From Trematomus loennbergii (lineage: Eukaryota; Chordata; Actinopteri; Perciformes; Nototheniidae): 64,000 bases of DNA. Positions 30,057-40,925 of the stretch are shown here, one piece after another (position 1 is the stretch's first letter; each line of letters begins with the position of its first letter). Location of the stretch: assembly GCA_012861695.1 (NCBI GenBank), contig JAAOOA010000433.1, forward strand, positions 1-64,000, in the 5' to 3' direction. Under the pieces are notes generated by a model that was not told the origin of the DNA, did not search any database, and was given only the letters and a program-made list of their open reading frames with translations. The translations under genes were made by a program, and so were the position numbers.

Positions 30057-31190
30057 ATTGCTGTTATGTGTTGTACAGAAATAGGATGCATGCAGCTTGG
30101 ATGTGATACTTTGTACCCAAACTCCAAAGATGACCTCACACAATAAAGTATTTGTCTTTCTGAAGCAATGAAGCCTTGATGAAGCTCATATTCAGGTTTC
30201 AAATTGTATTTTGTGCCTCTACTGTGACATGCTTTAAAGGGGACCTATCATGCAAAATGCACTTTTTGATGTCTTTTATACATAAACATGTGTCCCCGGT
30301 GTGTCGGGGAACTCACGCAGCGTCAGATAATAAAACCCTCTCTCTTTTCCTCTGTACCCAAATCTCTAAAAACGGGGGTACAACGGAGCTGATCCAGATT
30401 TGCGTCCGATATGACGTAATATCGGAAATTTGGACCCACGGCACGATCAGAAAGAATACAAAAAGGAGGGGGCGGAGCTTATGCGGGACCCGGCAGCTAC
30501 CGTCTAAACTAAATACTGCCGTGATGAAACGCCATATCATGGATTATCAAGGATTATTTCTGAAACAGTATGGAGCTCAAATGCTTTCTCTCTTGCCGGT
30601 TATACCACAAGGTGAGTGAACTTTTTATTTCCTGCTTCTTCACACACATGCTCTGCAGTACAGGTTAGCTCTGAGTGTTAGCGATGCTAATGTAAACACC
30701 GACCATATTACGTCCAAAACAGTCGGGCATTGTTTCTGATAGCAACGTTTCTGATAGGGCCGTGGGTCCACATTTCAGATATTACGTCATATCGGACGCA
30801 AATCTGGATCAGCTCCGTTGCACCCCCGTTTTTAGAGATTTGGGTACGGAGGAAAAGAGAGAGGGTTTTATTTTCTGACACTGCGTGAGTTCCCTGACAC
30901 ACCGGGGACACATATTTATGTATAAAAGACATCAAAAAGTGCATTTTGCATGATAGGTCCCCTTTAAACATTTAAATGGGCCCTATCATGCTCATTTTCA
31001 GGTTTCAAATTGTTATTTTTGCCTCTTCTGTGACATGATTTAATGTTCAAAAAGCTCTTTATTTGCTTCACAGAAGTAGGATTCATGCGGTTTGAATGTA
31101 ATACTCCAAATAAACTGCCAAAGATGACCTCATCCAATAAAGTATTTGTCTTTCTGGAGTCATGAAGCCTTTGTAAAATGCCTGTGAAGC
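30057..31190. mobile_element. Repeat pair flanking a nested MITE
   Basis: The segment 30,057-30,233 is similar in the same orientation to 30,975-31,180 (shared: CAATAAAGTATTTGTCTTTC and TCAGGTTTCAAATTGT). The two bracket the MITE at 30,234-30,967. The repeat begins near AAATGGGCCCTATCATG, another TTAA-family-like end. Either two partial copies or one rearranged copy is present. Confidence 0.5.
30234..30967. mobile_element. TTAA-flanked element with long terminal inverted repeats
   Basis: TTAAAGGGGACCTATCATGC at the left and GCATGATAGGTCCCCTTTAA at the right. Inverted similarity continues for roughly 200 bases into the element (for example GATCCAGATTTGCGTCCGAT on the left against its complement near 30,795). 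A short central frame ends at a GTGAGT donor-like site near 30,611, which is also conserved in the relative at 49,505-50,163. Confidence 0.8.
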
Positions 31191-33142
31191 TTAAACTAAA
31201 TGCATGCATCTGATAGTTCACAAGAAACCTCCACATGCCCTTTAAATGTAAACATATGTTAAAAAACAGCATGCTTCCTGGTTATAATGACTGCTAAACG
31301 TTATGTTCCTAATGAATTGTGAATGTCTTTTTAATGCGGAGATAAGAGACGCTGCTACATCCTCTATCTGAGACTTGAATTAAAGCCAGTATAATTATTG
31401 GCTTTAGTTCAAGGCCGGTCCGAAGGGATTTCTGGGTAACTGCAGTTCTGTGAACCTGATCCATGTGAGGACTGAATGCTGGTCTGATGAGGTTGTGTCT
31501 GTAACGCTCCTTCGATCCGTTTGTCCAAAGTTAGAGTTATCCCCTCTTACTTAACATCAGGGTCAAAGTTCACACGTCAGTTTTTGTTCAGACAGGTTGG
31601 TTTTTTGGTATCGATTGACTGCTAGAAATGAAACTCTGCAGCTATAAATGACACACGCCACTTTTCTAAGGGAATTAGTGAAGTAACATTTAATGGAACT
31701 TTTTATTTAAGATTAAAGCTCAAATATAAGCTTTGCAGGAGCAACAGGAAGATGTGTGCAAAGCTGCAGTTTATGTATAATTCTCCAGATATACATGCAT
31801 ATTGTATATATATATATATATAATATATATATATAGGTATATACATATTTCTATATATCTTTGTTATTGTATTCGGGATTGTGGGAAACGGTATTTCGAT
31901 CTCTCTGTACACACAAACTGAAAGATTGACAATAAAGTTGACTTTGACTTGTTTCACAATTAGTATATATTTGTCACATGGTAGCAGTTAGAAATCAAAA
32001 ATGTGCATTTATTTAAAAGAAATTGGCAAATCTTGAGTTGTTCCCGCCATTATTAAGTAAGGGGTGCAGCGAGGCGATCATTATGGGGAAAAGAACACCC
32101 GACAGGCTGATCAGGAGCCCGACGAGAAGCGGAGGGATCTTGATCAGCATGAAGGGTTTCTTCATAATGACCAAGTCGCTGCACATTATCCCGCTTATTA
32201 CATGGCCACATTCTCAACAAAGTAACGATATGACTCCCACTATTAATTTAAATGCTTTTATAGATTTAGAAAATGTTTTTATTGATTTAAAAAATAGTAC
32301 GCTATTATTTATTTTAAATGACATGCATCCGCTAAGAAAAATAGTCCGTTGTTACCGTTTGAACTAACGTAGCAACGGCAGGAACTGCTTCGATAGCGTT
32401 TTTGAGAAGTTTTTTTATTACAGATTTGAAAACATCGCTGCTTGCTTTAAAAGTAGCACAATTCATTATGTCAAACCTTGGAAAGTATCTTGATATCCCT
32501 GCCCTAATGCCAAAGCAACTGGCAACTGAATATGTGTCGCTGTTTGATGTCTACTGTATGTCTGGACCGTTGCGTAAAAAGGAGGGTTTCTGCCCCGTTA
32601 CTTCTCCGCTGTTTTCTTGACCCTCTTGTCTTGTTCGGCCAAACTGTATACAGTTAAATCGACCGGACTTCTTTCTGCAGATGTGAGCGTCCTTAACAAC
32701 GGTCAATACATCGTTGACAGCGCTCTGTCTGTTCTGGATTAACAACGTGTCACGTGTTCTGAATTGACCAATCAGAATCGAGTATTCAACTAAACCATGT
32801 AATAAAAGTGTATAAAGTCTACAGAATGCTTGAGTGAATTTGAGTTCAATGGTCGCAATGAAAGTTCGCTGTAGTTTGATCTACAGTATGATTAATGGTT
32901 ACCAAAGTTCAACATTTAGCCGTCACATAGACGTCAGACTCGGGGTCAGACAGTGTGTGCAAGGGGAAGTATGTCGTAAATGTAGTTGAGTGACTAATTC
33001 AAACCCATTGTCATGCATCAAAACTGCTTAAACGAAATGATTTAGATTATCCAAAGAATGGTGAGTAGTCTGATTTAGAAATGGATGAAAATGAATCAGG
33101 ATGTGATTGCAGAAAAAGGCAGTACATCCAAATAATGGCATG
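31191..33142. other. Intergenic, no gene seen
   Basis: Includes an (AT)n stretch near 31,805-31,835 and, at about 31,860-31,952, a segment ending GACAATAAAGTTGACTTTGA that resembles LINE 3' tails common in fish. A 114-codon plus-strand frame (32,023-32,367) has no recognisable domain. Confidence 0.45.
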
Positions 33143-33150
33143 GTTTAACA

Positions 33151-33659
33151 CAGGGTGTCAAACTCAAATACACAGTGGGCCAAAATAAAAGAAATGGGTA
33201 CTAGTCGAGGGCCGGACTGGTTCAATGTTTATTGCAGAACTTGAAATGAACTTATTGCACATATTAAACCTGGAACTAACAAAGCTTCAATTATTGCCTA
33301 TAAAAACAACATTAAATAATTTCCACAGGCCAACAACAGCTTAAAAAAAACTATTTCCCTCAAAGAGAAAACCAAACATGCCCTGTTGTCGCAAGAAAAA
33401 AAGTACAGAAGGATACATCCATGTAAACTCAGTGTGCTCTGTGATGCTAGTTCAGATACTTGGCATCTCATCTTGGGTGCAAGTTCATCAATGTTTGGGC
33501 TCAGGCTCTGAGCTGAGGAGACCCTCAGGATTGAGTGAAGGTGTGCGTGCAATATACCGGCGGGCCAGATCTAATAGTAATTAGAAATGATCCTGCGGGC
33601 CAAAATTAAATCCACCACGGGCCTGATTTGGCCCCCGGGCCTTGAGTTTGACACATGTG
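33151..33659. mobile_element. hAT-type non-autonomous element, 8-bp target duplication
   Basis: Direct repeats GTTTAACA flank it (33,143-33,150 and 33,660-33,667). Ends carry inverted TGTCAAACTCA. The interior has short GGCC-rich ends (GGGCCAAAAT). The same family, inverse and longer, hosts the LINE at 56,867-62,654. No transposase frame. Confidence 0.85.
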
Positions 33660-34063
33660 GTTTAACACATAAAGTTGTATAGCAGGGTTTAGCTCATGCA
33701 CCATCATACTTTATGTGTCAGCAATTTTCATTCTTGCAAATTGTTCCCAACATTTTTTTTAAGCTTTTTTAGCTTTTTATTATTGCTAATGATTTATATG
33801 TGCACGCATTTAAACCAGTTGACTTTGCATCTGTGGTGCATTAGCTCAGCACATGGGACCTAACTTTCATTTCTTCAGCTGCTAAGCCTGTCAGGCAGAA
33901 TCTGCTGAGTCATGCTCGGTGGTAATATATTATGCAGATGTTCTGGGCTTATGTAATGCAGGATTCCTGACAGTCTCGTGATCCTCTGGAGGTCTCTGGT
34001 GATGAACAAGCTTACAGGAATCCTCTATTACAAACACATTCACTGTTACTCTTTAGGGAGTGT

Positions 34064-34690
34064 TTAAAGGTCACCTCTTATGCAAAATCCACTTTTTCAT
34101 GTCTTTTATACATCAACATGTGTCCCCTCTTCTCCATGTCTCTTCTACATCAACATGTGTCCCCTCTTCTTCATGTCTCTTCTACATCAACATGTGTCCC
34201 CTCTTCTTCATGTCTCTTCTACATCAACATGTGTCCCCTCTTCTTCATGTCTCTTCTACATCAACATGTGTCCCCTCTTCTTCATGTCTCTTCTACATCA
34301 ACATGTGTCCCCTCTTCTTCATGTCTCTTCTACATCAACATGTGTCCCCTCTGTGGAAAGAGACTCTGAAAGTTTCAGGAACAAAGATTCTCTCACTTTT
34401 TGTCCTGATCCATTTCTATAAAAACCTGTCTGAAAATGAGCTGATCAGATGATGTCATAACGATGTTTGACCACCTTATCACCTGAATCTCCTCCTAGAG
34501 CACCATTGTGTTCTTTGTAACCAAATCTCTCTCTGAGGGGCGTGGGAGGGGCTCCTTATTTTCATCTAAAGTAACAGACAGAGAATCAGCACTTTTGAAA
34601 CAGGGCTGAAACAGAGGGGATTATGGGATGCTGCAATGATCTGTTTGGGGTTTCAGCCAATCAGAGACATGTTCTGTATATATCTGAGAT
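34064..34690 (+). mobile_element. TTAA MITE, right end truncated, with internal minisatellite
   Basis: Starts TTAAAGGTCACCTCTTATGC and is homologous, in inverse orientation, to the complete copy at 8124-8815. It stops near TATATATCTGAGA, short of the expected terminus, and runs directly into the minisatellite of the hAT copy that follows. Confidence 0.75.
34105..34352 (+). repeat. 37-bp minisatellite inside a MITE, about 7 copies
   Basis: Landmark CATCAACATG at 34,111, 34,148, 34,185, 34,222, 34,259, 34,296 and 34,333, exactly 37 bp apart. It is the reverse complement of the 36/37-bp array at 8571-8790, amplified in the same place in the element. Frames of 80-130 codons are artefacts. Confidence 0.95.
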
Positions 34691-35877
34691 ACACAAATAC
34701 ATGTACTTTCTACTTCTTACATGTTGAACACAAATACCTGTACTTTCTACTTCTTACATGTTGAACACAAATACCTGTACTTTCTACTTCTTACATTTTG
34801 AACACAAATACCTGTACTTTCTACTTCTTACATGTTGAACCAAATACCTGTACTTTCTACTTCTTACATTTTGAACACAAATACCTGTACTTTCTACTTC
34901 TTACATGTTGAACACAAATACCTGTACTTTCTACTTCTTACATGTTGAACCCAAATACCTGTACTTTCTACTTCTTACATTTGAACACAAATACCTGTAC
35001 TTTCTACTTCTTACATGTTGAACCCAAATACCTGTACTTTCTACTTCTTACATTTGAACACAAATACCTGTACTTTCTACTTGTTACATTTTGAACACAA
35101 ATACCTGTACTTTCTACTTCTTACATGTTGAACCAAATACCTGTACTTTCTACTTCTTACATTTTGAACACAAATACCTGTACTTTTACTTCTTACATGT
35201 TGAACACAAATACCTGTACTTTCTACTTCTTATATGTTGAACCCAAATACCTGTACTTTCTACTTCTTACATGTTGAACACAAATACCTGTACTTTCTAC
35301 TTCTTACATGTTGAACTCAAATACCTGTACTTTCTACTTCTTACATGTTGAACACAAATACCTGTACTTTCTACTTCTTACATGTTGAACACAAATACCT
35401 GTACTTTCTACTTCTTACATGTTGAACACAAATACCTGTACTTTCTACTTCTCACATTTCCCAAACAGGCTGGTTCCTTTAGTTTGAATGTGTGTTTGGT
35501 GGCGTGATCATTATTATTTAGAGTCATTGCGTGCCTATTGATTTGAACACGATCCGTGTATCCATCATTTCCTGGTCTTCTCTAAAGAAGAGGGACCAAT
35601 GAAAACGTTGTCATGTTGCCGTTGTTCAGCATGGAAACATTCATTAGCTAACAATGACATTATTGTTCTATTAATATAAAGGGAGGTCAGGTACTCTTTA
35701 AAACAGCTGCTAGTTATGGGTACTTTTTACTGAAGTACATTTCAAAGCCTCTTTACTTTTACTTGAGTAAAGAAGTTTAGTCAGTACTTCTACTTTCACC
35801 AGAGTATTTTGAAACACGAGTATCTGTACTTCTCCTTGAGTAAAGGATGTGTGCACTTTGGCCATCTCTGCTCATCG
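34691..35877 (-). mobile_element. hAT-type element copy with 37-bp minisatellite (truncated)
   Basis: The right part (35,455-35,877) is the reverse complement of 39,532-39,955. The left part is a tandem array of a 37-bp unit (ACCTGTACTTTCTACTTCTT) running to about 35,455, roughly 20 copies. The end CATCTCTG near 35,877 matches the CAGAGATGG end of the complete copy in leap2 intron 2. The other terminus is missing where it meets the truncated MITE at about 34,690. Confidence 0.85.
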
Positions 35878-36631
35878 CTATGACACGTGCAAGAAAGATA
35901 TTCTGATTTCTTATTTCTTAACTTGTGTCTCAAAGGAATGTCCTTTTGATGACCTTTTGACCCATGATGCTGACTGAAATGCCTTTCAAAATTAAAATAA
36001 TCTCTGTCCATTGACTAACTAACACGGTTGATAAGAGGCTATTGGTTTTTTCACCCACTCAATGTTTATCCAACAAAGTACATACTATTCTGCCTTTCAA
36101 GGAGACACAAATCCAGCAGTTTGGAGGCTTAAAATTACCATGAGCTTTGGCAAAATTAAGTTTAAAATATTGTTGAATAGCTCAAATCTACTGGAATTTG
36201 GATTATTGCGGAAAAAAATACATATCTTCACGTTTTCTTCAGAAAGACCATCTTCACAAATGGACACTGCTCTTATATAAAACTAACGTTAGGCGATAAA
36301 CAAATTCAAACATTGTTGCACGATTGGTGCAAACTCAATTAGCCACATGCTATAACTGCCTTTTTTAAGACACGTTTAATCTTTAAAATGAGCTACTTAC
36401 AGACTTATTTGACTTTATTACTGCCCCCTTTAAAACCATGAAACATATATCCTTACAAATGTCAACTTTTTAAAACGTGATCTTCCCTAAATGTGTCCTC
36501 AGACTTATTGTCAAAGCTAATGAGCTCATCGTCCATCTGTGTTATAAAAGAGGGACTGAACGATTGTGCCAGGTCAGGGGCATCTGCAGTCAGAGACTCT
36601 GCAGATTGATAAAGCCTTATCTTACATAGTT

Positions 36632-36634
<3 letters not shown>
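35878..36634. other. Intergenic upstream of leap2, no gene seen
   Basis: AT-rich, no exon recognised. Confidence 0.45.
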
Positions 36635-36671
<37 letters not shown>

Positions 36672-36689
36672 ACACACACACACACACAC

Positions 36690-36787
<98 letters not shown>
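36635..36787. repeat. (CA)n microsatellite
   Basis: About 150 bases of (CA)n with three CCA/ACA slips, roughly 290 bases upstream of the leap2 TATA box. Confidence 0.97.
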
Positions 36788-37072
36788 CCAGTGACCTCTT
36801 TGCCTCTTTAAACCCTTTTTCGCCCAGCTGTGTCTCTCTGTTGTCGTTGTAAGTGCACTGTCTGGTCAACTTGTTCTCACGTTCTCTCTACGTGTCGAAG
36901 AACAAATAGAAGAAGAACAAAGTGTGTCTGATGGACTAAATTTGGAAAATGACACAAACATAAAAGTCACATTTGGGGCCAGAGGACACAGATAAAGAGG
37001 AGGGAGAGGGGTGGACTCTCTCTCCCTCCCTCTCTCTCCCCCTCTCTCTCTCCTGGGATCACGGCCTGTGTG

Positions 37073-37078
37073 TATAAA
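37073..37078 (+). promoter_or_regulatory. leap2: leap2 TATA box
   Basis: TATAAA in GTGTATAAAGGAG, 180 bases before the start codon and just after a CT-rich stretch (37,015-37,052). It would place transcription start near 37,100-37,110, giving a 5' UTR of about 150 bases. Confidence 0.6.
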
Positions 37079-37257
37079 GGAGAGTTCAGCCTCTCCTGCC
37101 GCTGCCACTGCTGAGTCAGGCTGCCTTCAACTAACTTCCTCCACTTATGAAAAGCTGATCCACACAACCTCCACACTCACAGGAAAGTTGAGTGCTCCAC
37201 AGACTCTTGGACATCAGGGAACCTTTCTGGTCCATCAGTTTCACTCAGAGCGAGAAG

Positions 37258-38096
37258 ATGCAGGACAAAGTCTTCTTCACTCACAGCAAAGCAGCAGTAG
37301 CACTGTGCATTGTGCTGCTAATGCTGACTCAGCAGGTGAGTGCATTGTCCACAGATAAATGAGCCTCATGTTATAACAAAAAAATCAAATATTTGCTTTA
37401 AGTTGTGTGAAAAATGTATGAGATGTATCTGGATAACAGTATAGGGTGAAATACAAAATGAAAGGGTACTTTCATGCCTAAACACACACAACTGAGAAAA
37501 TGCAAGTTACTCCAAGTTTATCGTTATGAGTTTTTTAGTTATGTTTCATGTTAGAAATATGCAAATGTATCTAGTGGAACAAGGACATAAAATAAGAGTA
37601 CTAGTGCTATAATTGGACTGTTGCAATGCACAGATAATAAGTTATTTTTTAAACTTTAAAAGTCCTTTTACTGCTTGATTCAATATCAAAAGAAGTGCTT
37701 TTATTTGATATGCACCCTAATCTAATGCATTTTTTTGGAATCTTAACTTGATTATTTCATCAAAAATGCTGATTTGTACTGTTGAATGTTTTACAGTAAA
37801 GTCTGACTTGCATTGGGTGCCTGAACATTTAGTCACTGTACTGTGAAAACACAATAATTATACAATGAATGACCTGCATTTTAGACTTACATACAGAATA
37901 AGCATAAGGTTCAAGGTTCAAGGCTTTTATTGTCATATATACATAGCTACAGTGCAGTTATGACGATGAAAATCTTAGGTCACGGGCTCCTCCAACAGTG
38001 CAACACAATAAAACAGATAATAAATCAAATGCTAATGAATGCTCAGTGCCAGATCGTCCTTGTTTGGTTATTTTCTAATGACTCTTCCCTGTCTGT

Positions 38097-38152
<56 letters not shown>

Positions 38153-38175
38153 GTGTGTGTGTGGTGTGTGTGTGT

Positions 38176-38234
<59 letters not shown>

Positions 38235-40726
38235 TGTGTGTGGTGTGTGTGTGATTCTAGGTGTGTGCAGGTCCGTTGCCCCCTCAGGTGAGGTCTGAGC
38301 AGAGTCCAGATGTTAGCGTCCGCTCTCTGAGGAGGACGGCCCGCATGACTCCGCTGTGGAGGATCATGAGCAGCAAACCGTACGGCGCTTTCTGCCAGAA
38401 CAACTACGAGTGCTCCACAGGACTCTGCAGGTAACAAAAACACAAGATATCACTTTAGTAAGGCAAGGCAAGGCAAGGCAAGGCAAGTTTATTTATATAG
38501 CCCCTTTCAACACAAGGCAATTCAAAGTGCTTTACAAAAATGAAAGACATTAAAGGGGACCTATCATGCAAAATGCACTTTGTACGTCTTTTATACATGA
38601 ATATGTGTCCCGGTGTTCCAGGGAACTCACCAAGTGTCAGAAAACACAACCCTCTCTATTTTCCTCCATACCCAAATCTCTAAAAAAGGGGCTGCAACGG
38701 ATCTGATAAAAACTGATCCAGATTTGAACACTGTCCTGACGTCAGGACGGTGGCGCTACGGCTATTGGGCCAACTCCACCAATCAGGAGGAGACAGCCAC
38801 GGCCATTGCCGTTCGAAAGCGCTGGAGACGCTGTAGTACATATGCCAGGCCAGTAGGTGGTGCTGTTCTCACAGAATCAGCCCTTGCAGAGCAGAGCAAA
38901 AATAAAGTGCAAATTGAGCGAAATGAGGCATGGCTAAAATGCATGATCTGTTTGGTATTTTGAAAAGAAAAACGTATAAATATGCCTTATATAGGTATGG
39001 CCCTACAATATATCATTTAAATATACCATGATAGGTCCACTTTAAGAAAATGGCATTTAAAAACAGTCATTAAAAGCAAAGATAATTAAATAAACATTAA
39101 AGCACGACCAATCATTTGACCCGGCCCGGCTAAAATAACTGGATGGCCTACCTGCCTGTCAGCCTTCCATCTGTGCACAAACTTATCTCGTGCCCTCATT
39201 GGTCATGTGCGCGTTCGTGTGTGTTGGAGGAGGGGCTCTGTAAGGAAGTGGCAGATTTTCTCCGGTTGTGTATTTTCAAATTCTAGCGATCTCGAGCCGG
39301 TTCTCAAACTTACCTACCCTACCTTTAAAGTAGTCTGTAACACTATATGTTTTTGGGGTCCGTACATTAGCATTCCTACCCCTTAAACTTTCAGATTTTG
39401 CATCGTATTGCATTGCAAATTATTACTTGTACCAATGAACCAGTTGAGTACCAAAGCTATAAAGGAATAAGCTAGGAAGACAGAGGCGTATAAAAAACTA
39501 CTGTACAATGGAGATGGTTCTTGGATATAGTCAGAGATGGCAAAAGTACACACATCCTTTACTCAAGAGAAGTACAGATACTCGTGTTTAAAAATACTCT
39601 GGTAAAAGTAGAAGTACTGACTAAACTTCTTTACTCAAGTAAAAGTAAAGAGGGCTTTGAAATGTACTTCAGTAAAAAGTACCCATAACTAGCAGCTGTT
39701 TTAAAGAGTACCTGACCTCCCTTTATATTAATAGAACAATAATGTCATTGTTAGCTAATGAATGTTTCCATGCTGAACAACGGCAACATGACAACGTTTT
39801 CATTGGTCCCTCTTCTTTAGAGAAGACCAGGAAATGATGTATACACGGATCGTGTTCAAATCAATAGGCACGCAATGACTCTAAATAATAATGATCACGC
39901 CACCAAACACACATTCAAACTAAAGGAACCAGCCTGTTTGGGAAATGTGAGAAGTAGAAAGTACAGGTATTTGGGTTCAACATGTAAGAAGTAGAAAGTA
40001 CAGGTATTTGTGTTCAACATGTAACAAGTAGAAAGTACAGGTATTTGGGTTCAACATGTAAGAAGTAGAAAGTACAGGTATTTGTGTTCAACATGTAACA
40101 AGTAGAAAGTACAGGTATTTGTGTTCAACATGTAAGAAGTAGAAAGTACAGGTATTTGTGTTCAACATGTACAACTAGAAAGTACAGGTATTTGTGTTCA
40201 ACATGTAAGAAGTAGAAAGTACAGGTATTTGTGTTCAAATGTAAGAAGCAGAAAGTACAGGTATTTGTGTTCAACATGTAAGAAGTAGAAAGTACAGGTA
40301 TTTGGTTCAACATGTAAGAAGTAGAAAGTACAGGTATTTGTGTTCAACATGTAAGAAGTAGAAAGTACAGGTATTTGTGTTCAACATGTAAGAAGTAGAA
40401 AGTACAGGTATTTGTGTTCAAATGTAAGAAGTAGAAAGTACAGGTATTTGTGTTCAAATGTAAGAAGTAGAAAGTTCAGGTATTTGTGTTAGAAATGTAA
40501 GAAGTCAAAGTAAAAAGTCGTCTAAAAATAAGTAGTGGAGTAAAGTACTGATACCAGAAAAATGTACTTAAGTACAGAACGAAGTATTTGTACTCCACTA
40601 CTTCCCCCTCTGGATATAGTGATAAATGTGAACTCATTTCCTTAATATTTCTTATTTTCTCTTCTCTTTAGGGCGGGACACTGCTCCACCAGCCACCGCT
40701 CCCCCACAGCGCCGGTCAACTACTAG
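37258..40726 (+). CDS. leap2: Liver-expressed antimicrobial peptide 2 (three exons)
   Basis: Exons: 37,258-37,335 (26 codons, donor GTGAGT), 38,261-38,430 (acceptor TTCTAG, donor GTAACA) and 40,672-40,726 (acceptor CTCTTTAG, stop TAG). The product is 100 residues. The hydrophobic segment AAVALCIVLLMLTQQ is the signal peptide. A propeptide ends at RTAR (furin type), releasing a 46-residue peptide beginning MTPLWRIM. Its four cysteines follow CX5CX4CX4C, the LEAP2 pattern (1-3 and 2-4 disulfides in the family). LEAP2 is a secreted, mainly liver and gut peptide, antimicrobial in fish and, in mammals, an antagonist or inverse agonist of the ghrelin receptor. The three-exon layout is the family norm. 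Intron 2 is filled with transposons and the intron 1 acceptor abuts a (TG)n tract. Confidence 0.95.
37336..38260 (+). other. leap2: leap2 intron 1
   Basis: 925 bases, ending in a (TG)n microsatellite 10 bases from the AG. A segment near 37,908-38,020 beginning AAGGTTCAAGGCTTTTATTG resembles a repeat end common in fish genomes. Confidence 0.85.
38097..38251. repeat. (TG)n microsatellite abutting the leap2 exon 2 splice site
   Basis: About 155 bases of (TG)n with TTG and GGTG slips. Only GATTCTAG separates it from exon 2, so the usual pyrimidine tract is absent or replaced by the TG run. Confidence 0.97.
38461..39100 (-). mobile_element. 3' end of a LINE of the 57-62 kb family, split by a MITE
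   Basis: On the minus strand, 39,100-39,046 plus 38,549-38,461 reads through a sequence matching the last 150 bases of the LINE ending at 62,496. Shared parts include AAAGCACTTTGAATT, TATATAAATAAACTTGCC and the final TTGCC tandem. The fragment is interrupted exactly at TTAA by the MITE 38,550-39,045. It lies in leap2 intron 2. Confidence 0.85.
38550..39045 (+). mobile_element. TTAA-flanked MITE nested in a LINE fragment
   Basis: TTAAAGGGGACCTATCATGC to CATGATAGGTCCACTTTAA. Very similar to the copies at 3719-4211 and (inverse) 44,926-45,420. A 116-codon spurious frame crosses it. Confidence 0.85.
39101..39328 (-). mobile_element. Fragment of a TTAA MITE (complete copy at 42.5 kb)
   Basis: The reverse complement matches the left half of the element at 42,491-42,915, from CTTTAAAGGTAGGGTAGGTAAG to AGCACGACCAATCAT. 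It is truncated where it meets the LINE fragment. Confidence 0.75.
39532..40612 (+). mobile_element. hAT-type element, 8-bp duplication, in leap2 intron 2
   Basis: Exact direct repeats GATATAGT lie at 39,524-39,531 and 40,613-40,620. Ends are CAGAGATGG and CCCTCTG, as expected for hAT. It has no transposase. About 39,955-40,490 is a 37-bp minisatellite (AGTAGAAAGTACAGGTATTT), roughly 14 copies. The element ends only 59 bases before leap2 exon 3. It is the inverse of the copy at 34,691-35,877. Confidence 0.92.
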
Positions 40727-40747
40727 CAAACGATCTGCATGTTTACA

Positions 40748-40925
40748 GGAGGAGGCGTGTGGTGCAGTGGGTTGTGCGTTGGTGTTCGGATCAGGGGTCA
40801 AACCCCACTGCAGTCAGCATGTCGTTGTGTCCCTGGGCAAGACACTTCACCCCAAATTGCTCCTGTGGGGATTGCCCACAGTATTCAGTATGCAAGTCGC
40901 TTTGGATAAAAGCGTCTAACAAGTG
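40748..40925 (+). mobile_element. tRNA-derived SINE in leap2 3' flank
   Basis: The head GTGGTGCAGTGG and the B-box-like GGTCAAACCCC resemble a tRNA promoter. The body contains GTCCCTGGGCAAGACACTTC and the end TTGGATAAAAGCGTC. It shares the body with the SINE at 51,131-51,310. It starts about 20 bases after the leap2 stop, so is probably within its 3' UTR. Confidence 0.75.

Noticed and set aside
32023..32367. 114-codon plus-strand frame
   Set aside because: No domain, splice or codon evidence; composition like neighbouring non-coding DNA.
34060..34452. 130-codon frame with repeated MSLLHQHVSP-like units
   Set aside because: It is the 37-bp minisatellite inside a MITE; all three frames are open.
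37258..40726. Hepcidin or defensin
   Set aside because: Four cysteines in CX5CX4CX4C and the MTPLWR start are specific to LEAP2; hepcidin has eight cysteines.
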